Of a stretch of 64,000 nucleotides of DNA, positions 23,950-35,448 are shown in pieces. This DNA is from Rhodamnia argentea (Eukaryota; Streptophyta; Magnoliopsida; Myrtales; Myrtaceae). The notes below the pieces were generated by a model. It was not told the origin of the DNA. It ran no database searches and was given only the letters and a program-made list of their open reading frames with translations. Numbering within the stretch: the first letter of the stretch is position 1; every line of letters starts with the position of its first letter. A program made the position numbers and the translations under genes. The DNA lies in assembly GCF_020921035.1 (NCBI RefSeq), contig NC_063151.1, forward strand, positions 23,690,934-23,754,933. Reading direction: 5' to 3'.

Positions 23950-25286
23950 ATGACTCCGGCGAATTTGACAGGGCAGTTCGGGGACACCACGTACACCAAG
24001 GTGTTTGTGGGAGGGCTGGCTTGGGAGACGCAGAAGGACACCATGAAGAAGTACTTTGAACAGTTCGGGGAGATTCTGGAGGCCGTCGTCATCACTGATA
24101 AGGCCACCGGAAGGTCCAAAGGATACGGCTTCGTATGTCTCTTTCTCCTACTTCTTCTTCTTTATCTCCTCCGTGTGCGCGCGCGCTCGCGCGCTATCTA
24201 GAAGGTCTAGATCTTGGAACAGTTGAGACAGATGGAAAGATCCGGTCCTTGACCCTTCATACGGCATCGAAATGGATGGTTCCACGAGTCCTTTTGAGCC
24301 CCGGGGTTTTTAAACATGGATGTCTTCCCGGAATTGTCTGTTTACTTGTACATCTTCTCTTCTCTTTTCCACTTTTACAAAGCTTTTTTTTTTTGCAGGT
24401 GACGTTTCGAGAGCCAGAAGCTGCGATGAGAGCGTGCGTGGATGCGTCCCCAGTGATAGATGGGAGGAGAGCTAACTGCAATCTTGCTTGCCTTGGCCTC
24501 CAAAGATCCAAACCCTCCACGCCCAAAACCGGTACATCTACACACATTAAGGGTTTCCATCAGATCTAGCCGAAGTTTAATGAGGGTTTTCACTGTTGAC
24601 CCACTTTGTCTAATTAAGGGTTTTATGGTTGCTTCTAGTCCATCCTTCAGTGATCACGAATTTTCCATCTTTCTTCTTATTCTTTTGGGGCTTATCAGTA
24701 ATGCCAAAGCTTTTTACATTCTGATCCATGTATTTGGATGATAAATTAAGGGGGTGGTTTTCTTTTGCTTTCTTTTTGGGTTTTCCTTTGAGCTGTTTTG
24801 GCAAGAGAATAGCGAGAGAAGACATAGACAAAAGCATTATAACGTGAAATTCCCCAAGTAAATAACACAAAGGAGAGGAGGGAAAGCTGTTCAAACGAGA
24901 GGGAATGCGTCGTTTTTACTCGCTCGGTATATGCCATGCAATCCCAAAGCTCTTTATCCCCTAAGTTCTAAGAAACCCACATTAACATTTTTGTTATTCC
25001 TGAGTTATTGCATGTTATTGTTAGCTATGGAAAGTGAATGTTAACTGTTGATCAGATTAATTTAAAACTGATGTGAAGTAAAAATGGTGGGGTTGGTTGA
25101 TGGTGGTGGTGGTGATGATGATGATGATGATGGATGGTAAGCAGGTGGAGGAGGGAGGAACATGAGGGGAATGAGCGGATTCCAGACAGGAGGGTTTCAT
25201 GGAGGAGTGGGAGCAGCTTTTGCTTCTGCAGCAACCTTCCCCCATTATGCGCTCCAACAAGGCTTCCCATATAGTCTCTATGCTGG

Positions 25287-25317
<31 letters not shown>

Positions 25318-27238
25318 AGAAACTAGCAGTTGCAGGTTTCTGGATGAAGATCCTAGACCTTGTGAAGTTGCTCCATTTGGGTTTTCAATCGATCTCGATC
25401 GTAGGTATGACGGTCGAGATGGATCGAGATAAGAAGCTTCTTGCGAGATGAAGGGCCCACGTCAAGGAATCCTTCATCGTGCTCTCTCTCTCTCTCTCTC
25501 TTCCCCCCAGTCAAACTCCGAAGAATAGGAACCACCCTCATATTTATTCCATTCCATCATTGCCTGTAACCACTCATCTCTCTCTCTCTCTCTCTCAAAG
25601 CGTGTTTCAGCTGTTCCTCTTTTAAGCTGGCTTTACGTACGTGTCCCACGACAGCGTCTGCTTTCGACATGCACACATGCTCCAAGCGACACAGTTTATG
25701 TTCAAACCCTCATAGAAACCCAACCCATGTTCTTGTTCTCGAACCCGACATCAGTTTCTTCTTTGCGGTCTCTTATCTTAATCTGGAGTTCCTTTCCAGA
25801 CGTAATGTACGTATTCCAGCATTGCCGTGCAGCATATTAGAACTGTAATGGCGAGTCGTGACGCGTCGTATATTCCTCTTAACTGTGCTTGCTTTGTGGT
25901 TTCAGGTACTCCTCCTATTCACCAGACTACACTTACCCCACGGTTCGTAAGAGCTTTCTCCCTTTTCCTCTCTTTTATTGCCTGGTTTTGAACGCTAAAC
26001 TACATAGGATTCTTCCTTCTTCTTCTTCTTCTTTTTAACTTTTGAACCAGCGTTACCATCTTTTCTGGAGACAAATCACTTTGTTAAGTTCCCTCACCTT
26101 TACTTTGTCACTGTGTTCGATATTACATTTTGGATAAATAACATGATTCGTAACCCTTCGGTTCTTTTTCGCGAAACGTTGCCCCTACTATTCTGGATAA
26201 TAAACCATTAAATGACGGAATAATAATTAAAAAAAAAAGTTGTTTGCCAAGGCTCGGACTGTTCCTTTTGTCGGTCTCGTTTTATCTTCTCCGAAAGCTC
26301 CGGGGTGAAAGTTAAATGATATATGACCTAATTAAACAGCTCACTGTAGGGTTTGTAGCAATAATGTGGTAAGTTCTTAGTAGTGAATCACATGATGTTG
26401 GCTTCACTTTTTGACTGACTCTTCGAGTAGGTTTTCGAGCTATAGTTTTGCCATCAGCGATTTGTGAAACGAAGTGTGGTTTCATCTAATTTGTCTGGTA
26501 TGTTCGATGCATCTTTTGTCCCTTAGCCTCACTCACATGCTACTATAGTATATTACAAATTATTTGGGAGCAAAACCCTAAAAAAGAAACAAAAGAAAAA
26601 GAAACTATGTCGTGAAAGATAAAGAGTTGCATGTCACGTGCCCACTAGACTTTACAGTTGCATGAAGAGTGACAAGCATGTGCAAGAATGAAGTAGTAAC
26701 ACATTGGAGTTTGTGCAAAAATGGTCCAGAGCTACTACAGCGTGTATGGAGGAGCTGCTGCCCAGTACCCGATGTACGGGACCGGGCCAAGTGGGCTCAT
26801 GAATGGCGCGGCGACGGCGTTTTACCCGTATCTGCATCTCGCTGGGGAAGGGAGCAGCGGAGGGTCGGGCTACAGTTCGGGCCAGAACTACGGAGTCCAG
26901 TACCCACACCACCTCTTCCACTACTCGGCCATCAACTCGACCTCGGGCTACCCGGCGCAGCACTATGCAGCCCCTGTGTCGCTCGCGCCCACTCCTGCTC
27001 TTCATTCAGGTTAGTACCGCACTCATAACCGAACTCCTTTTCATATAATGGCAACTGAAATCAATTTACTTCCTAGTTGCTACTGACCAAACAATCTCTC
27101 TTGGCGACTTAAATTAACTATTCAAGCTTCATAATTCATGTCATTTGGTCGACAAAAGGTACTAATATCTATGACAGTGTGTTTTGCTGTGCCACAGGCG
27201 TGACGATGGCTCTGCCTGCCCCGATACCACATCGCTAG
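23950..27238 (+). CDS. Single-RRM RNA-binding protein (RBM24/38-like)
   Basis: Binds RNA through one N-terminal RRM; the plant relatives (including the ABA-regulated ARP1 group) are thought to act in post-transcriptional regulation. Exons: 23950-24132, 24399-24531, 25145-25286, 25906-25942, 26730-27009, 27198-27238; product 271 residues, all joins in frame. RNP2 is VFVGGL (18-23). RNP1 is KGYGF/VTF (57-64), split by intron 1. The RRM ends with [15 protein letters not shown]. The C-terminal half is low-complexity, rich in Gly, Tyr, Ser and Ala, with [32 protein letters not shown] and [17 protein letters not shown], and ends [12 protein letters not shown]. Exon 4 is only 37 bases. Introns 3 and 4 are long, and CT or GGT/GAT repeats flank exon 3. 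The last exon carries only 13 codons. Confidence 0.92.
25101..25132 (+). repeat. GGT/GAT trinucleotide microsatellite before exon 3 of the RRM gene
   Basis: GGT units run into GAT units about 12 bases before the intron 2 acceptor. This is unusual because the region normally holds a pyrimidine tract, so the acceptor lacks one. Confidence 0.8.
25290..25317 (+). repeat. CT microsatellite at the 5' splice site of RRM gene intron 3
   Basis: The CT repeat begins four bases into the intron, so the donor reads GG|GTACTCTCTC. Two further CT tracts lie at about 25482-25501 and 25578-25598 in the same intron. Confidence 0.85.
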
Positions 27239-27336
27239 ACCGGACTCGTCGTCGTTTTGGTCCCAAGTCTTCTTTCCATTTTTGCTCAGCCTTCTCTGAA
27301 GCCTCAAAGACCTTAAAGCCTAACCATGGTTCTGTG

Positions 27337-27368
<32 letters not shown>

Positions 27369-30300
27369 GCTAACACTCATGAGCCCATGCCTTTGGCATT
27401 CTCGGGCCATCTCATTCATGCCAAGCCCTCTGTCGGGGCCAAAAAATCACCTCCGAGAGAATTGGAGTGTGTTTCATGCATCATCATCATCATCATCATC
27501 ATCATCTCCTTGCATTTTTTGTGCAAACGAGGATTCATCATGACCAACTCAAAGCTATGTTATGGAAATAGCCCAGAGTTGGGAGGAGAAAAAAAAAAGG
27601 CTCTTTTCTTTTTTCAAAGTCTTGGCTCTTTGGGGGAGCCTTTGACTGATAAGAAGGTTCATTTTAGCCCTTGGGAAAGAGGCTAATAAGAGAAAAAGGA
27701 AAAAAGGTAAGAAACCCTTCAAAAATGGTTAGCTAAAATGTCTGTAAATTTTTCACCAACCAAAAGAAAACAAAATGGCAAGCCCATCCTCACTTTTGGA
27801 AGTTTGACTAGTCTTAGGCTAGGCTAGGTAACTGGCTAATCCCTCCAAATTACTCGAAACTAATCACCTCTCAAAATGAAGGGTTAGTTTTAGGAAAAAA
27901 GAAATTTAGGGCCAGGTGGGCCCCAGATTTTGTTTGTCTTAACATGTAGTGTCTTAAAACATCTGTAATTAGCACTAGGAGTTAGCCGGGCATTTGTTAA
28001 AATACCTCATCATCAATGGTGAGTTCACACATGATCTATCTACTAATTGACCATCATCCCTTAGGGTAAGGGAACATAGTCATCTTTTGTTATTTTTTTC
28101 TCGGAACCTTCTGTATTTTTTTTTTCAGTAGCACTAATGGGGGTTGAACCATGGGAGGTCAAGCCCCATCAAAGTAGAGACGAGTAGAAGGACTAGATTA
28201 GGAATTTTTCTCACCTTTTGCATTTAGGGTTTGTAATAACTGACCATAACTTTGAGGTCTCCATTAATGGAAGATGGAGCTCAAAGCATTTTGCATGCAA
28301 CCCAGATTGGGATATATTTTGTTTCCCTTGGGTTCTTTCTCCTCCACTGACACCCCTTTCAAGTTTCAACCATGGTTAGGACTTTAAGTCGTCGTCGTCA
28401 TCGTCGTCATCCTTTCTCATTGAAGCTCCCACCTTCCACACTCCCCACTCCCCACTCTCCCTCTTCTTTTCTCTCTTCCGTTGATCTTCTCCATCGCCTC
28501 AGCTCTCTCTCTCTCTCTCTCTCTCTGCAAACTTCCGTTGTTAATTCTCTGTGGACCTTTGATAATGTCGTTGATGTATTTACGAGACTGCTTGGATTGT
28601 AATGTTAGCCAGCATGCTATGTTGGATATAAGTGGTTCATCCATCGTTCTAAGGTTGGATGAGGATGAATCAGCTACTCCTTTCCTAAGTTTATTGCCTT
28701 GAATCGAGACTTTCATGCGTTTTATGTTGTTTCTTTTGTACACCTGGTCGTTGACTTCTTTTGATTTCACAAATCGATCCACACTTAGGTCTAGGCATAT
28801 CGTCATCATCGGGAGTAAGTTTAAAATGGAGGAGACTCATAACGAGTACCGAGCTCACAGACGATCAAGTCCTAGCATGAACGTCTTCCTTGGATCATAC
28901 ACGGTCGATGGAAAACCATGAGATGGAAGACAAACATGAAGGTTAACTTGATGGGCCCTGGAAAACAAAGAGAAGAATGATAGAACAACGTAATATTTGT
29001 TGAAAAGCAAGTGCTCAAAACGTGAATGTGTATCTCATCTAGTCAAGTGCTGTCGAAGTAACCATCACATTCAAATTCTTTATCCACATTTGTCGCATCA
29101 CATCATGCGACTCGATGGCGCATGTCATTAAGGAGGCGGTTGTGCTCGCAACTTCAATAGCACAACAATTCAAGTATTCACGAGTGATATTTCAATTTGA
29201 TGTATGCAGTTCGACATGTGAGCGCAATTTACTTTACTTATTGACAAGCCATTAGAACCATCTTAACCCTCAAATGGCAAAGACAGAAAGAAACAACTCT
29301 AATGGCCTAACAAGGCTTAAAGTCAAATCAAGTCAAATCCTATTGGAGCCGTGAGTCCAAACCTCCGTCCGAACTTCATAGTCCTCAGCTACTCTATGCT
29401 GGATTCATGGAAGAGCTTTTCGGCCCGCCAGCCGAATGAACTGATGGCCTTGGCTCTTTGAAGCCTAGAATTCATCCCTTTCAAAGGAAAGAACTAACAA
29501 GAACTATGCAGCATCAGCTAAAACCGTTTGGACCGGAAATACTCTACTTCAGATGAAGAAGAGGCAGAGGTGAAGGAAGCACTCCGCAAAAAGTTTTCCA
29601 TCAGCAAGCGAGAATGCGTGATAAACAAGCAGGGATTAGTAGAAAGGGAAGTCAGCACTGAAGGTGAACATGTGGATTGCGAACACAAGAGGAGAGAAAC
29701 ATATGGAATAACTGAAGAACTTTAATTTTGCATCAAACTATATAATTACCAACCCTGCTGCTTCACTTGAGCATAGTATGTAGTCGCTGCAAAGTGCATG
29801 GAGTATCCTACCGACTCAGGTAAGGCATCGATGCCATCAATGAGGACACACTGATAAAGGACAGTCCGCTGATCACTTACATAATCTATAAGCATTATAT
29901 GTATGACTAGCATCTTGATAATGAAGCTTGACCCAAAAAGATGAAGCTCCAATTGAGCATTGAGCAACATTTATCATTACTGATGTCAAGTTTAAATAAT
30001 TTCTTCGTCGATCGCGTTAAATCTAACTTTCAACCTATGCATCTTTTAACATGCTGCGGACGATATCAGCATCAGAACATGGAACCTGATGAATCCAGCA
30101 AGTCACTACTTGCAGGCTTTTTGCCCCTATAGATTAGAAGCAAAATTTACTAATAATATACATCATGGACTGGTCTGTGGCAGTTTATGGCAACTTCCAC
30201 ATTTGTAATTGCAGTTTACCAAACCAGAATCTATGTCCAAAATATACAGCACAAGAATTCGCACCGATGCCTTGTTTTCTCCAAGGCTCGCCAATGGCTT

Positions 30301-31896
30301 GCCACCGTAATAGGCAAAAACCAGCACAGGGGTCAATATGATCTCCTCTCCATAAAAGCAATTTCCCCTCTCTATACCTGAACTCCTCGATCATTACTTG
30401 CACTTTTTTTTATGCTCATAAACATGCTACATCTCTGCACTGTCTTACTTGACAAGAAACTCATGTAAAACATCAAACGTGTGTCTGGGTATTCCCTGCT
30501 ATATAAATATTATCAGCATCTACCAATTCCTTCCAGCCAATATTTATATCCATCTCACATCTCCATCCTCTAATAGAGCCAAGACTTCAAAGCATAAGAT
30601 CCAACTCAGATGCCTTGTCCTTATAATCCTAGCACAAGGATGTAAAAGACAATTATCCATGTTGACAATTACAACATCTAGAACCTCACGAAGGATGATA
30701 TATATGTGTGCCTCAAAGTACAGAATACCAAAGTTTCATTCTTCTTGGCTTATACAGAAAGCTCAGGAAGTAGATTCTGATTAATGTGAAAACAAAGATT
30801 CAAAGTGATTATTTGGCATCAAAACACAATCAGTATAGGCTGAAAACAAGTTATGCCAGAAGCTGCTCCCCTGCTCTCTCCTCAGGGATTCATGGTTTAT
30901 GCTTTTGACTTTCACTATAGATATTCATTCTCCCATCAATCACACTTTTTCCAGGAGACATCATGTTGAAATACACCAATTGGTGGATCCATTGATAAGG
31001 CAGAGCAAGAGACAACTGACACATGTTTAATAGTAAATGAAATCCATCGCCCTCAAGAATTACTCTTCAGATAAGAGTAATTTCCTATATAGCTATGTCT
31101 ATACTCCTATGTTTTTGGTAAACCCCATGTAAATAACAGCTTCAGAAGTGAACCTTCGCAACAAATCTCTATTTAAGTCATTACTAAAGCCAAACACTAG
31201 AGTCACTTTAAAGCCAAAGGCTCCAACTAAAAGAGTAAACCACCCTATACAAACTATTATTTAATCTTTTACAGGCCTACTTAAATTTATTTCATCGCAT
31301 CAGAATCATCAATTATGACTACCACTGTAAAGATACTATTTTTCTATGTTAATATTAGCATCGCCATCTTTAAACAATTCCAATAAGAACAAGAATCATA
31401 AAAAAAGCGTAATTAGTATTTTAGCAATGATATGGACTACAAAGGGTTCGACCATGTAGGTAAAAAACCGCAAGATTTACAACATGTTTTCGACACTAAA
31501 GAGGTGCAACTACAGATGGAAAAGGGAGACTTGCATTTTCAATATGTAAAAAAATTACACCTGTCACCAATGCAAGTATGGTATAGACCCTCCAACCAAG
31601 ATGCCTATGATTTCTTGTCATCTTAATGTTCTTTCCCTTTGCATAGTGGACCCTAGATCCAATGACTTTCACTGTATCACAGATACAATGTAAATCATTA
31701 CCTCCAAGAGGATTATGGGACAAGTCAACAATATCAAGAACATCCCACTCAGATCCTTCCTTGAAAAAGTTCACTTCATGATCTCAAAATGGCCAAGAAG
31801 CCAGCTGCTTTGGTATGTGAAATTGGAAGCTGAGTTGTAGTAACCCTCCATTAACCATCTTCATAAAAATTGCAGCATCACAGTGGAGAAAATTCT
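27239..31896. other. Long intergenic region, no gene recognised
   Basis: Begins with the RRM gene 3' region, including a CT repeat (27338-27362) and an ATC repeat (27479-27506). Another CT tract lies at about 28503-28526. Short open frames such as 29528-29725 (plus; acidic and charged) and 31496-31774 (minus) have no recognisable domain. The last part should contain the 3' untranslated region of the phytolongin gene. A non-coding transcript cannot be excluded by eye. Confidence 0.4.
27479..27506. repeat. ATC trinucleotide microsatellite
   Basis: Nine or more CAT/TCA units in the 3' region of the RRM gene. Confidence 0.8.
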
Positions 31897-32733
31897 TCAG
31901 CGCATGCATTCAGTTCGGAGACAAATCATCAACCAAATGGAAATGAGAACTGCACAGACAGCAGCATCAATGGCAAGAACAATGCGAACTAGGCGGCACC
32001 ATCTCTTTCTAATGTTTTGTGAACCTGATCTATTCCTCATGGAACCATAATCCTTCTGCATTAAAACTGCAGAACCTGATCTGCTTAGGTTGGTAGAGTC
32101 CAGGCCAGCAGAATCAACTTTGACTCCTCTGTCGGATGACCTCCGGTGCTCCTCCAATTCAATATCCCGCATCACAACAACATGATCCTTGGTCTTCTTC
32201 TTCTCTTGCACACCGATCTTGCCCAACAAAGGGGCTTTAGTGGAGCTACCAATTCCATTTTCCCCATTCATGTTACTTGGCGACGGGGACAACCCTGCCT
32301 GATCCAATGCAGCAATTTCAATTGGCCAGTCATCACAACCCTGAGGAACATGCTCCAACGAAGTTATCAAGCGCTGTATTACAGGTACTAGCTTTTCCTG
32401 TACTATGACCGAGTTAATACTCGACAAACTTCCCCTAGAGCCCTTTCTAGCAATCTTCTTGAACTCGTCCCTCACGTGCTCAAGGAACTGTAGGATACCC
32501 CGGTCCCTGAGACCCTCATCAAGAATCGTGAAATAGATGTAACCATCTTCCACCAGAAATCCGAAGGTCCTCTTACCCACAGTCTCAAAGTACCATCTAT
32601 GGAAAGAAGGAGTGTTTTCCAAGCACAAGGCGCCCAAATTATCTAGCTCAGGGTTGCCCTCATTATAAGCATAAAGTATTCTGTTTCCCCTTGACACGGA
32701 ACAATAGTGAACTGTATTCGGGATGGTACCCAT
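31897..32733 (-). CDS. PHYL1: Phytolongin (longin-domain SNARE-like protein)
   Basis: Plant-specific R-SNARE relative: a longin domain and C-terminal anchor with the SNARE motif replaced by a PHYL region. Phytolongins act in secretory-pathway membrane traffic. One uninterrupted coding exon gives 278 residues. The longin domain covers about residues 1-115, with NTVHYCSVSRGNRILYAY at the start, then SFHRWYFETVGKRTFGFLVE and the ILQFLEHVRDEFKK helix. A polar, Ser-rich region follows, with RNRSGSQNIRKRWCRLVR just before the anchor (about 248-272, IVLAIDAAVCAVLISIWLMI) and a short RTECMR tail. N-terminal wording fits the PHYL1 rather than the PHYL2 group. A 5' leader intron is likely: donor TCTT|GTAAGT at 33129 and acceptor TTCTAG at 33003 on the minus strand. 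Confidence 0.92.
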   Translation of the reverse strand: MGTIPNTVHYCSVSRGNRILYAYNEGNPELDNLGALCLENTPSFHRWYFETVGKRTFGFLVEDGYIYFTILDEGLRDRGILQFLEHVRDEFKKIARKGSRGSLSSINSVIVQEKLVPVIQRLITSLEHVPQGCDDWPIEIAALDQAGLSPSPSNMNGENGIGSSTKAPLLGKIGVQEKKKTKDHVVVMRDIELEEHRRSSDRGVKVDSAGLDSTNLSRSGSAVLMQKDYGSMRNRSGSQNIRKRWCRLVRIVLAIDAAVCAVLISIWLMICLRTECMR

Positions 32734-33560
32734 GATTCCACAAAAGATTGTTTGGCGGACACTAGCCGAAATAGATTCAGAATTGAAGCACCCCTCTCAG
32801 CTTGTGAGAACTCAGATCTTAGACACAACCCTCAAAAACCCCTCTTCAACAACAGGGTCACAAGGTCCTTCAGCGCAGTAATCAAAACAACTAAAGAGCG
32901 AATATGGTCACTTCCTTCAGCCAGCTCTCATTAAGTAATCCACCCCTGATAACCATCGGAAATCTGATTTCAATGCATGGAAGAGGGTGCAACCAGTGTC
33001 TCCTAGAATGAAAGAAATCTAGTGAAATAACCCCCAAAAAAATTTAACAATAAAACTACAACAGAAGTTAAAAAAACAGATCAAGAATCAGCGATCGAGA
33101 AAGGGAAACGAAAGAACGAAGATACTTACAAGAAAGTGGACGGATAAAAGAAGAAGAAGAAGAAGAGGACAGAATCAAGAATTTCGCGAGTCAAACATTG
33201 TTCCCATCTTCTTTTCCTCGAAATTTCTCGACGACCAAACAGATACGAAACTCGAACAAGTTTCTTGACAACGTCGCCAGCAATACTCTACCAACTTGAC
33301 TCGTTCAAGACTGTAATGATCTGAGGAGCTTCACCCCAGCTACAAATGACGGCGTGGGAGGGCGAGATTCAAGGGAGGCAGGGTTCGACGTTGAAGGGTC
33401 AAAATGCGACCGAATCTCCAATCATCCTCATGCCAGTTCGAGATAAGCTTGAGCCGAGTTGACCCTTCTTCCTCTTGTGTTCCATCAGCGAACGAGTAAA
33501 GTTTACTCCAATGATAAAGATAATTTACTCTGTCTTGCGCTCAAACACTGGTCATCCGTC
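32734..33560 (-). promoter_or_regulatory. 5' leader and promoter region of the phytolongin gene
   Basis: The inferred leader intron spans 33129-33003 on the minus strand (GTAAGT donor, CTAG acceptor after a T-rich tract). A GAA/CTT repeat lies at about 33150-33165. The region upstream to about 33500 is the likely promoter; no clear TATA box was seen. Confidence 0.4.
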
Positions 33561-35448
33561 CGCAGGCGGCAAGAAATTTCCATAAAGAAATGATTTTGTC
33601 CAACCCCTTTTGATTTTTTTTAAATAAAATGAACTGTACATAATTCACCAACAATTTCAAAATGCAAAGACGGTGTGTGATCACATGCCTGCCCTTAATA
33701 TCAATACATCAAATAAGAAATTAACGCAAGGTGCCGTTAATTTAACGAAAAATGAGCGATCTAAAAAATATTTTTTTTAAATGATTATATGTATTGCTTA
33801 AATAATTAGTCAATAAAAAGTATGTCCCGTGTTAAATTTAAAGAGAAAACGTGATTAAAGTTGATTGATCATTACTAATGATGCCTGTACTTCGAGAATA
33901 TTTAGCAACTATAAGTGATTGAAAAAGACTTTTACACGATATTGCTAGTATTGGTCGCCTTAATAAAACCCGCCATCGGTCCACCACTATCGTTGCCGAC
34001 GCCTTCTCCAATTGATATGAGTTCCACCATCGAGTATCAACATCAACACCATTTCTCGGAGCCCGCCTCTCTTCCACCGTTATGGAATGATGATAGATCG
34101 ATCCCTTCATGGACCATACAAGCCCTCCTCACGAGTAACTCAAATTTGATCTAAGAATGCATTTGTTTCGTGAAAAATGAATGATTTGAAGAATATTTTT
34201 TTAAAAAATGATTGTTTGTATCGATTCTGAAAATGAATGAATAAAGAATATTTATTCATTAACAACGAAAATATTCAAACGTTTTTTTATTAATTAACTA
34301 TTTCAAATTATACAAGCGATCATTTTAAAAAAAATATATTTTTTTGAATCGTCTATTTCCTAACAGAGCCTAAGTACGGTAAACGCTTTGGGTGTGTAAG
34401 ACATGTACGGCGAACTATTTAAGTATCATAGAAGGACTAGTTAGTCGTTGCATATGAAGTTTTGGCCAAAAGAAGAAGGGTTGAGGTATGAACACAGCCA
34501 ATCTTACCTAGTTAACTTCTAATCCATCGAGCCTCTCTTCAACCAAAGTACGTAGCTCGATTAGTTTTCCGATGGCATCAAGACTGGGCAAATCTCGCTC
34601 AATCTTCACTTGAGAGAGTTATTTCTAGTTAAAGTCGATCAAGTCCTCGACTTATTCCAATCAGCATATGAACACTCGCAGCTTCTTACTGGCGAGATGG
34701 CGGACGTCGAGATAACTGCCTTAGAACTCCTAAGCGGCTCAAATCCTCGACTGATAATCAACTCGTTTGATCTTGTTGGCAAAACCTCTGCTCATACAAA
34801 AGACTCCAACATGTTTTGGCAATGAAAATAGAAATGAAATGATCACTACACCAAGAGAATTTTCAGTAGAATCATGGTGGTTCTCTATCAGAACAAAATG
34901 CTCTCTACAGGAAACCTTGAAGCTTCTCTTGCAAGACCTATCACGAGTCCATTGCTGTCGGTGCAAAATATCAGACAGTTAGCTAACTAAATGAATAGAT
35001 GGCGATTGTATCGATTACAGAAAATTCGAGAGAAAAATCAACAGCCACCACGAGGAAAATAAAAGCTCCGACAAACCGATACAAAAGGAGCCGGTAATGT
35101 GGGCGGTGAACAAAGAATGTGTCATAGATTGTCAGAAATACAACAAGTGCAGGGGTCTAATCCCGGTACAAGCCGATTAACAAAGCTTCATGAGGTACTT
35201 CAGAGACAGAACAGAAGCAAGGAGACAACTCAATCTAATTGAATCTCATAGTCAGTAGAAATTCTAGATTGACCGAGGTACACTAATTTATTGCTCAAAT
35301 CAGGGATGTCAGTTAATCTACATTGGACATCCGCCCTAATGCATCTAAATAACTGATTTTTGAAATTGGATTCATGAATAAAATTTAGTGTTGAATGAAA
35401 AGAGCAGGAGATGAACCGCGTAGGAATGGTTAACCATCCTCGAGCCAT
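33561..35448. other. Intergenic DNA between phytolongin and ATL genes
   Basis: No gene is supported. It holds a small MITE-like palindromic element (34155-34372) and, near its right end, the probable 3' untranslated region of the RING-H2 gene. The open frames at 33838-34154 and 34610-34825 lack domains. Confidence 0.4.
34155..34372. mobile_element. Possible MITE with inverted ends
   Basis: The left end contains TTTGTTTCGTGAAAAATGA and GATTTGAAGAATATTTTTTT. The right end, read on the other strand, begins GGCTCTGTTAGGAAATAGAC and runs into GATTCAAAAAAATATA. The similarity is imperfect, no target duplication was found, and the interior is AT-rich. A Tourist/Harbinger-like origin is a guess from the GGCTCTGTT end. 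Confidence 0.35.

Noticed and set aside
29528-29725. Charged 65-codon frame on the plus strand
   Set aside because: Coiled-coil-like composition but no homologue recognised and no neighbouring exons could be placed.
31496-31774. 92-codon minus-strand frame downstream of the phytolongin gene
   Set aside because: Most likely in its 3' untranslated region; no domain.
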